Origin: an uncultured Clostridia bacterium
GTDB taxonomy: Bacteria > Bacillota > Clostridia > Oscillospirales > Acutalibacteraceae
NCBI GenBank assembly: GCA_947623175.1
Contig: CANQGK010000008.1
Location: forward strand, 16,657-80,656
Direction: 5' to 3'
Length of the DNA: 64,000 nt
The translations under genes were made by a program, and so were the position numbers. Position 1 is the stretch's first letter, and each line of letters begins with the position of its first letter. Below are positions 57,984-64,000 of this stretch, piece after piece. Under the pieces are notes generated by a model. It saw nothing but the letters and a program-made list of their open reading frames with translations, did no database searches and was not told the origin of the DNA.

Positions 57984-60848
57984 TTATGAATAAAGCTTTA
58001 AAAAATCGTATTCGTCGTGATACAGCGCGCTTACGCCGTCCTCCCAGGTGCCGGTAAGCTCGAAGCAAAACGGCGAGACGTCCTCGTACTTATTCGCGCG
58101 ATAATGGTGCGGGCCCAGCGCGTTTCCGAGGCCTATTACCATTTCGGCTTCGATCAAATTATCGCCTGCGGTGAGATACTCGCTCACGTCCGCCGTTCTT
58201 TCAAAAACGATATCCTTTACCTTTTTGCCGTTGATCTTAAGCTTCGCGGTTTGATAATTGCCGTCCAGCATTATGCGCACGTCGGTATCGGCAAAATTCA
58301 CATGCTTCGAAAGGTTAAGAGTGCCGCTGAAAAAGGGCAGACCGTCGGTCACGGGCTCGGAAATTATTTTTGGCGCTTTGCCTATGTAAAAGCGCTTGGC
58401 GCTCACAAAATCCTTGTGATTGCCCCGAGAAAATCCGTCCTTCGAATAAACGCCGAACTTTCCGCATATGTAAACGGCTTCGATCTCGTTTTTGTTAAGC
58501 AGGGAATTTTTAAGACTTTCGGTGACCTTTTCGTCGAACAACGCCGTATACGCGTCATCGTCCTGCTGCCAATCGAGCGCCACGGTATATTCGTTTTCGC
58601 CCTTTTTTACAAAATCCGAAATATCCGCTTTATAAAAATGCCTGCCCCAGCCGCTTTCTTCCTTAAATACAAGCGTATTGCCGTTGAGCGCGGCGCCCGA
58701 TACGGAAAATTCCTCCGCATATATAAAAATATCGTCGGGCTTTTCCTCAATTTCGAACTCGTATTTTATAAAAAGCTTCCCCGCAAATTTCTCTTTTATA
58801 AGCTTATCGTAAAGCGCGGCGGTATAGTAGGGCTTGGAATAATTTATGCCGTCGGCGGAAAACCGCACACGGTCGAGCGTCAAGGTATTTTTCTCAAAGC
58901 TTACCTCGGCGTTGTCAAAGCGCATAACGTAATTGTGCGGCAAATCCGAAAGCTCCGCCTTTTCCGCAGACGGAACCAACAGCGCAAACTCGTTCTTTTC
59001 GAGCCTTACGGTCAAGGGCAGTCTTTTACATTCGAATGTCAGCGGATCGATTTTTACAAACGATTTATATTCCGCTCCCAAATCAAAGGTCTGGGTATAG
59101 GCGTTTTGCGAGGAGGCGTTTTGCACGAATATAAAGGGTACGCCGTCGTATTCCGCCATAACCGAAACCAGATCCGTATCGGCAAGCTTTACCTTGTACG
59201 GCTGGCTGTCCGCTATTTCCTCCAGAGTGCAATTTGACTCAAGATAGGAGTAATCGAACGGCTCCGCTTCCAATAATTGCGGCTTTTCGCCCGTCAAAAG
59301 CAGCTTGCCGCCGTTTTTTACGTAGCTGTGTATAAGCTCCTCGGTTTTTTTATCCATAGAGATGATGGGCGGGATTATGAGGTATTCGTATTCCGCGTTT
59401 TTACAGCCGATTTTATTGCCGGAAACGTAACCGAAGCGCGAAAGCAGCGTCTCGTCGAGGTAATGATGCCCGATGTTGCGGCTCGAAAGGCTCTTGCACA
59501 GGTCGGAAAAGCCCTTTTCTATTTGTTTTATGCCGAACGCGCTGTTTTCCGCCTCTCGCGAATAATCGAAATAAGCGCTTCTTATGGTATGAAGCACCGC
59601 GACGTTGGTCTTTTTGTCGGACTCGCCCAAAAGATAACCGAGCCTTGTAAAGGCGGTGTTAAATAAGCCGAAGCTCTCCTTTACCCAGGGGTTTATCGGG
59701 GAAAAATGGGCGGGAAAATCGCGCTTGCGATTGCCATGCTCGGCATAAGGCACGAGATGATGACAAAAAAGATTTACCCCGTTTACAAATTGATATCCGA
59801 GTATCCTGCCGAGCTCCGCCGGGGAAACGTCCCAACCGCAGCAGCCGAAGGTCTCGGTCAAAACCTGCTTTTTGCCGAGCTGCTCGGCGGCGCTCGAAAC
59901 CTGCTTCAGAGGGATTTCGTTCTCCGTCCTCCTGCCGAGCCAGTCGACGCCCGCTATATGCTCGTATTGATAAAATGGCATAACTCCCGCGTTGGAGGTC
60001 ATCTGGAGCCCCAGACTGTCCTCCTGCGCGTAATGCCCCGTAAGCTTCACCCCGTTTTCGCGGCACCATTCGTACATCGGTTTTGCGAAATTATTGAGCA
60101 TAAGCTCCTGCATCGCCTTCCAATAACGGTAGCGAAAGAGCTTATATCCCCGCTTTTTTAATATCAAAAGCCCCAATTGATCAAAAATATCGACGTTGTA
60201 GCGCTCGGAAAAATACTTCGGAAGCATTCGGCTGTACGAGGTCTTCCACCTTTGATATTGCGGCTCGTCGGTAAAGAAGCCCTTGATCATTTTGTTGAAA
60301 TTTTCGCCGAAATACTTTTTGTACTCGCAGTGTGTGATTTCTATAAATTTTTTTACAAGCTCGGGATTTAAAATATCGGTGGTGGAAACGGAGGTTTCTA
60401 TAAAAATATTGAGATATTCGCCATTTCCGCCCTCGGTTGCGCGCAAAAGCTCTTCCCCGTCTATCAAATAGCTTACCGAAGCGTTTTCGTCAAAATCGCC
60501 CCTCGTATGGCGAATGTAGCAATCTCTGTATTCCTCATTTTCGAGAAGCTTTCCTCCCGCAAAACCGCTCGGCCATCCGTTTTCGTCGTAAGCCCACGCG
60601 TCCATCCCGCGTTTTTCGGCTTCTTCACAGCAAACCCTGACACAATCAAACCATTCCTCGGACAAATATTCGGTCTTAAGTCCGCTTCTTGCGTGCATAA
60701 AAAAGCCGCCTATGAAATTTTCCTGCATCCACGCTATCTGCCGCTTTAACTCATCGTGATCGAGCTTGTCATTCCACGACCAAAAAACCAATGAGCGGTA
60801 TTCCTTTAAATCGGCATTTTTAAGTGCTTCGATAAGTTTTTCAACCAT
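57984..60848 (-). CDS. GH106-like alpha-L-rhamnosidase-type glycoside hydrolase
   Basis: 954 residues, no signal peptide, cytoplasmic. Start LKEYRSLVFWSWNDKLDHDELKRQIAWMQENFIGGFFMHARSGL, then AWAYDENGWPSGFAGGKLL, typical of the large GH106/GH2-related TIM-barrel group; GVNLFCHHLVPY and KQVLTETFGCCGWDVSP follow. The catalytic acid is probably one of the Glu residues in the barrel (for example in VLTETFG), not fixed here. C-terminal beta domains include a galactose-binding-like jelly roll (NLSKHVNFADTDVRIMLDGNYQTAKLKINGKKVKDIVFERTADV). GH106 enzymes remove rhamnose from rhamnogalacturonan, which agrees with GH78 in the operon. Monocistronic. Confidence 0.75.
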   Translation of the reverse strand: MVEKLIEALKNADLKEYRSLVFWSWNDKLDHDELKRQIAWMQENFIGGFFMHARSGLKTEYLSEEWFDCVRVCCEEAEKRGMDAWAYDENGWPSGFAGGKLLENEEYRDCYIRHTRGDFDENASVSYLIDGEELLRATEGGNGEYLNIFIETSVSTTDILNPELVKKFIEITHCEYKKYFGENFNKMIKGFFTDEPQYQRWKTSYSRMLPKYFSERYNVDIFDQLGLLILKKRGYKLFRYRYWKAMQELMLNNFAKPMYEWCRENGVKLTGHYAQEDSLGLQMTSNAGVMPFYQYEHIAGVDWLGRRTENEIPLKQVSSAAEQLGKKQVLTETFGCCGWDVSPAELGRILGYQFVNGVNLFCHHLVPYAEHGNRKRDFPAHFSPINPWVKESFGLFNTAFTRLGYLLGESDKKTNVAVLHTIRSAYFDYSREAENSAFGIKQIEKGFSDLCKSLSSRNIGHHYLDETLLSRFGYVSGNKIGCKNAEYEYLIIPPIISMDKKTEELIHSYVKNGGKLLLTGEKPQLLEAEPFDYSYLESNCTLEEIADSQPYKVKLADTDLVSVMAEYDGVPFIFVQNASSQNAYTQTFDLGAEYKSFVKIDPLTFECKRLPLTVRLEKNEFALLVPSAEKAELSDLPHNYVMRFDNAEVSFEKNTLTLDRVRFSADGINYSKPYYTAALYDKLIKEKFAGKLFIKYEFEIEEKPDDIFIYAEEFSVSGAALNGNTLVFKEESGWGRHFYKADISDFVKKGENEYTVALDWQQDDDAYTALFDEKVTESLKNSLLNKNEIEAVYICGKFGVYSKDGFSRGNHKDFVSAKRFYIGKAPKIISEPVTDGLPFFSGTLNLSKHVNFADTDVRIMLDGNYQTAKLKINGKKVKDIVFERTADVSEYLTAGDNLIEAEMVIGLGNALGPHHYRANKYEDVSPFCFELTGTWEDGVSALYHDEYDFLKLYS

Positions 60849-60935
60849 TATAATTCCTTACCCTGCTTTAAAATACCTACGGTCAATGCACGCCGTTATA
60901 TCATTTAATTGCCGCAAATCATCCGTAACCTCATG

Positions 60936-60964
60936 AGTATACCACATATTAAACCGCCACGCAA
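60936..60964 (-). promoter_or_regulatory. Possible promoter of the GH106-like gene
   Basis: Minus strand: TTGCGT (60959-60964), 17 bp, TATACT (60936-60941). No TGGCTGAA/TGGCTATA pair stands at the expected position. Confidence 0.45.
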
Positions 60965-61089
60965 TATACATAAATGGCTGACTTTTGGATTTATCTTGTC
61001 GTATTCTTCCAATTGCTTTCGGGTAAAAGAAAAATAATATGTGTAAATTGCTGTTTTTAATATTCCCCCCCGCCTCCAAAACCTGTATT

Positions 61090-61740
61090 TTTCGCAGCCA
61101 AAGCCTCCCTTGCCTAAAGGGAGGTGGCGGCGTAGCCGACGGAGGGATTAACGGGGCTAAAGCATAGCTCTCAGCCTCACGGGTGAGCGGGTATCCCACC
61201 ACCAACTAACGTTGGTCCCCCTCCCTTTAGGCAAGGGAGGCTTTAAGTTGCCGAAATTTAATAAAGATTAAAAGTTTTTAAATTCATCGTCGTCTTTAGT
61301 TTTTCTCTCCCTCAGTCAGCTTACGCTGACAGCTCCCTCGTCAGATGGAGCCAAGGATTAATAATCTAAATTCTGCTTTTTAAGCTTCAAATTTGAGAAA
61401 TGCTTTAGTTTGCAGATGATTTTAAAATTATCGTGCCGCGCGCGACAGCGCCTTGCCCCCATCTGCCGAGGGGGGTGGCTTTTGCGCAGCAAAAGACAGG
61501 GGGAGAGAAAAGGTAAAGCCGAGAAGAAACTAAACTTTTTACAATTCGTCCGCAAAGCGGACACCGAAATGTCTCGCGCAAGCGAGCGCTTCATTATTCA
61601 TGGCGCTCCGCGCTGCTTCATGGTGCGCTCTGCGCGCCGCTTCATTTTACATTGTGCCCTGCCTCCACCTGACGGGGGATGTGGCTTGCCGCAGGCAAGA
61701 CGAAAGGCGAGAAAAGGTAAAGCGAAAATTAAGCAAAAGA
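61090..61740. repeat. Repeat cluster 7 (A, B and D elements)
   Basis: No gene. 61100-61244: complete A element with 25-bp inverted ends. 61301-61520: B element ending GGGAGAGAAAAGGTAAAGC. 61541-61665: D array of mini-hairpins with TTCAT spacers. 61666-61725: half B of the CCACCTGACGGGGGA type. Confidence 0.8.
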
Positions 61741-61803
61741 ATCAAACGGTAAGAAAAATAAAATTTTATCTCTCATCCGCCGCCGGAATTACGACAAAAT
61801 TCA

Positions 61804-61833
61804 AAACCGCCCCTCTAAACGGAAGGGCGGTTT
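61804..61833 (-). terminator. Terminator of SipW-type gene copy 3
   Basis: Stem AAACCGCCC / GGGCGGTTT with a 12-nt loop, 13 bp past the stop codon; TTTTGAATTTT follows on the minus strand. Confidence 0.75.
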
Positions 61834-61846
61834 ATTGAATTTACGA

Positions 61847-63436
61847 TTATTTTGCCTGAATAGTGATACTGCCGTCTTCATTTTCAATCAGTTGGCAATT
61901 TTCGGTGTCGAAGAAATCTTTATAGGAATCTTTATTTTCGGAAAGGGTTCCTAAATAATCGTATTCATTCGTTGTATTATTTTTATATTGTTGGTAAACC
62001 TTAGAGTTTTCGAGAGCCTCTTTGGTAATGGTGATCTTGCCGCCGTTTATCGCCGTGAAATAAATGCCCCGTTGTTGCAAAGTAATCGCACCGGAAATCA
62101 CAATTTCTCCGCCGTCGGCATAGAACTGACAGGAAGTGCCGTAAAAGATACCGCCTGTCACTGTTGCCTTTGCGCCGGATCTTGCGGAAACAAGGGAACG
62201 TTGATAACCGGTAACACTGTATGAACCGCCTGTTACATAAAGCTCAGCGCCGTTAGATGCCGCAATTACACCGACAAAAAGATCATCGGAATAGTGACCG
62301 CTGCTGTAATAATAACCGCCGTTTATCGTCAATTCCGATCCGGCTCCGTCGACTTTAACCTGACCGGCTTGCTCTCTATTGGATGTTGTTAAATCATTTG
62401 GCATTTCTTCCGGCGTATCTGCGTTAATGGTCAACTTGCCGCCATCGGTAACGTTAACCTTGCCGGACGAGCCGTTGTTAATAACAATTCGGTTATCGCC
62501 CATTTCAAGAACGATATCCCTGTCTCCGGAAATGTTTAATTCCTTAACGTCGTCTCTACCGCTCCCAAAACGAATTTCGCCGTCTAACACGATATCATCT
62601 TGGAAACCGGACGCGCTGGGATTGTTTAAAACATCCAGCAGGCTTGCAATGTCATGCGCTTCGCGATGAACGGTCAAAGCCGCGTCATAATTCTTATCAA
62701 AGCTGTCTTCCTCATACGGAGTCTGGGTTGCAATCAAATCAAATCCGAAATAAATTTCGGGAGCTTCTTCGCCGGGATTTTTATCTTTGCCGCCCCAATT
62801 GGCAACGTTGCCTACGGTTGTGGGCATGTAAACCGCCAGAGTAAAGGCTTTTTCGCTGGCTCCGGCTTCGCTTTTTGCGGGATAGAGAACCTCGCCGTCG
62901 GCTTTGAGGCTGTCAAGCTTACCCATTGCCGCCGTTTCTTCGGCGGAATCGGAGATCCAGAGATCCTCGCGTTTTTCAACCTTATTCGTATTGTCTATAA
63001 CGTTGAAAACGAGATATTTTGAGAGTTGAAATTCATGGCCCTCGATGTTGGTATAAGTTTTTTCCGGTTCGCCGGTGGCACTGCCGTAAACGTTTGCGGC
63101 AAGGCTGTACTTGAGCGCCAAGGATCCGTTGTTGCGCACGCGCAAATATACGTACTCGGTGTGGCCCGGCTCCCAAAGAGCGCCGCCGAGCAGGTCGGTA
63201 ACGCTTTCAACCGTTTTCCACGCTGTATCCTCTATTGCGCCTTCGGTTGTTCTCGCGGCGTCTTTAGGCGCATATTCCAACTCAACGTCCAAATTACCCG
63301 CAACAATCTGATTGCGTCCGCTCGTAACCGAATCGGTAAACCATGCGAAAGTAGAGCCTATAAGCATCGCAACGCACAAAAGCATCGACAGCATGCTCAT
63401 AAGTAAAGCTCTTTTTGTAGCTTTAGTCTTGTTCAT
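61847..63436 (-). CDS. SipW-dependent-type secreted protein with beta-helix (copy 3)
   Basis: 529 residues from ATG 63436, equivalent to the start of copy 1; an in-frame TTG at 63460 lies inside the leader and is rejected. The signal MNKTKATKRALLMSMLSM and STFAWFTDSVTSG are almost the same as copy 1; residues 30-250 match it closely (LWEPGHTEYVYLRVRNNGSLALKYSL). The C-terminal part differs: a beta-helix with IVLDGEIRFGSG, ELNISGDRDIVLEMGDNRI, LTINGGYYYSSGH, LYVTGGSYSVTG, ATVTGGIFYG. Copies 1 and 3 thus share export and TasA-like parts and have different exposed ends. Confidence 0.8.
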   Translation of the reverse strand: MNKTKATKRALLMSMLSMLLCVAMLIGSTFAWFTDSVTSGRNQIVAGNLDVELEYAPKDAARTTEGAIEDTAWKTVESVTDLLGGALWEPGHTEYVYLRVRNNGSLALKYSLAANVYGSATGEPEKTYTNIEGHEFQLSKYLVFNVIDNTNKVEKREDLWISDSAEETAAMGKLDSLKADGEVLYPAKSEAGASEKAFTLAVYMPTTVGNVANWGGKDKNPGEEAPEIYFGFDLIATQTPYEEDSFDKNYDAALTVHREAHDIASLLDVLNNPSASGFQDDIVLDGEIRFGSGRDDVKELNISGDRDIVLEMGDNRIVINNGSSGKVNVTDGGKLTINADTPEEMPNDLTTSNREQAGQVKVDGAGSELTINGGYYYSSGHYSDDLFVGVIAASNGAELYVTGGSYSVTGYQRSLVSARSGAKATVTGGIFYGTSCQFYADGGEIVISGAITLQQRGIYFTAINGGKITITKEALENSKVYQQYKNNTTNEYDYLGTLSENKDSYKDFFDTENCQLIENEDGSITIQAK

Positions 63437-63659
63437 GTGTATAACACACTCCTTATTCAATTTTGCGGCATTTTTGAAATTCGGGGTTGAGACGTTACCC
63501 CGATAATGCCGTCAAAATCGGAGTGCGTCTATCTTGTGATTAAGGCACGGCTTCCTCCGAGGAAGTCCGTCAATTTGCCTAATAAGGCGGGCCTTTGCCC
63601 CCCCCCCCATGGGAATTTTTGTCATTTGTGCGTTTTTCATAAGAGGAAGCCTCCTTTCT
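63437..63659 (-). ncRNA. Conserved structured 5' leader of SipW-type gene, copy 3
   Basis: 223 nt, one base longer than copy 1, from the G tract alone or nearly so. Paired changes against copy 1: CTTCC-TCGG-AGGAAG in place of CTTCC-GTAG-GGGAAG, and CGGGGTAACGTCTCAACCCCG in place of the CGGGG...CCCCG stem of copy 1. The rest is nearly identical. Confidence 0.6.
63512..63640 (-). CDS. Leader ORF with G11 tract, copy 3 (42 residues)
   Basis: ATG 63640, GGAGG 9 bp upstream; begins MKNAQMTKIPMGGG, passes eleven G (plus-strand C at 63598-63608), and ends at TGA 63512-63514, next to the final stem. With ten G it would stop where copy 1 does. Translation inferred. Confidence 0.5.
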   Translation of the reverse strand: MKNAQMTKIPMGGGAKARLIRQIDGLPRRKPCLNHKIDALRF

Positions 63660-64000
63660 GTGTGTTTTTTCTTTAGCTTCATATCGACTTTACCTTTTCT
63701 CTCCTTCCGTCTTGCCTACGGCAAGCCACCTCCCCCGTCAGGTGGAGGCAAGGCGCGCAAAGCGCGCACGCAGGAAAATTTCGGAAATTTCGGATATAAA
63801 GCTTATTTTCGCCTTTCGGCAATCAAAAGACATAAATCAACGCTTATGCCCTTTGATTACCGGCTCCATCTGACGAGGGAGCTGTCGGCGTAAGCCGACT
63901 GAGGGAGAGAAAAAAACTACAGACGGCGCTGAATTGAAATTTTTTAATCTTTGTTAAATTTCGGCATTTTAGCCTCCCTTGCCTAAAGGGAGGGGGACCA
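63660..64000. repeat. Repeat cluster 8 upstream of SipW-type copy 3
   Basis: No gene. 63689-63780: half B. 63804-63860: the hairpin motif also found twice upstream of copy 1. 63862-63914: half B ending GGGAGAGAAAA. 63970-64000: left end of an A element cut by the window. The promoter of copy 3, if conserved, lies beyond the window. Confidence 0.7.

Noticed and set aside
58017..59237. 406-codon plus-strand frame inside the GH106-like gene
   Set aside because: Antisense shadow; the minus-strand protein has clear motifs and a terminator at its end.
63437..63460. Longer start (TTG 63460) for SipW-type copy 3
   Set aside because: The extra eight residues would be read through the ribosome binding site region; copy 1 has the same sequence with its start at the equivalent ATG.

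Overview
This 64 kb window looks like a chromosome segment of an uncultured, anaerobic, spore-former-related Firmicute (class Clostridia, probably Oscillospirales/Ruminococcaceae-like). The grounds are the sporulation genes yqfC, yqfD and a ylbJ-like gene, two secreted proteins with C-terminal type I dockerins, Lpl/Ugp-type sugar ABC transporters, strong GGAGG ribosome binding sites with many GTG/TTG starts, and abundant short MITE/REP-like repeats of the kind seen in gut Clostridia. No species assignment is attempted.

Layout. 1-1.4 kb: end of a polyamine ABC transporter (potC tail, potD). 1.7-5.1 kb: a secreted multi-module dockerin protein. 5.3-8.1 kb: a coupled three-gene cluster (deoxyhypusine-synthase-like protein, PfkB/RfaE-like sugar kinase, HAD phosphatase), then a 58-residue membrane peptide. 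9.3-11.5 kb: first of three SipW-type secreted beta-helix proteins with a long structured leader. 12.5-18.5 kb: lipoprotein, NAD(P)HX repair enzyme, small membrane protein, ABC exporter, cardiolipin synthase. 19.1-22.0 kb: small Cys-rich protein, ylbJ-like, yqfC, yqfD. 23.4-24.1 kb: hicAB. 24.4-26.6 kb: second SipW-type gene. 27.3 kb: tRNA-Ser(GGA). 27.6-28.3 kb: phd-doc. 28.4-52.4 kb: a 15-gene minus-strand polysaccharide operon. 52.7-54.3 kb: two AraC regulators, divergent from it. 54.4-56.7 kb: second dockerin protein. 58.0-61.0 kb: GH106-like gene. 61.8-64 kb: third SipW-type gene. The gaps hold clusters of repeat families.

How it fits together. The operon has GH78, GH43 and SGNH-esterase genes, two parallel beta-helix proteins, two complete sets of sugar permeases and binding proteins (no ATPase, so a shared one is expected elsewhere), a DUF5696/YIP1/NHL membrane module and a 1257-residue surface-anchored LamG-like protein. 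With the GH106-like gene this points to rhamnose-containing pectin (rhamnogalacturonan-like) as substrate. The operon promoter and the promoter of the second dockerin gene carry the same pair of direct repeats (TGGCTGAA-N13-TGGCTATA, then 14 bp to the -35), which I take to be the AraC operator; this links the dockerin protein to the same regulon.

The most unusual signal is the leader shared by the three SipW-type genes. It is a block of about 222 nt in all three, with covarying stems and a short ORF preceded by a strong ribosome binding site and interrupted by a G tract of 9, 10 or 11 residues. In the two near-identical copies (1 and 3) the tract length decides at which of three stop codons the leader ORF ends, which suggests a phase-variable attenuator for surface fibre-like proteins.
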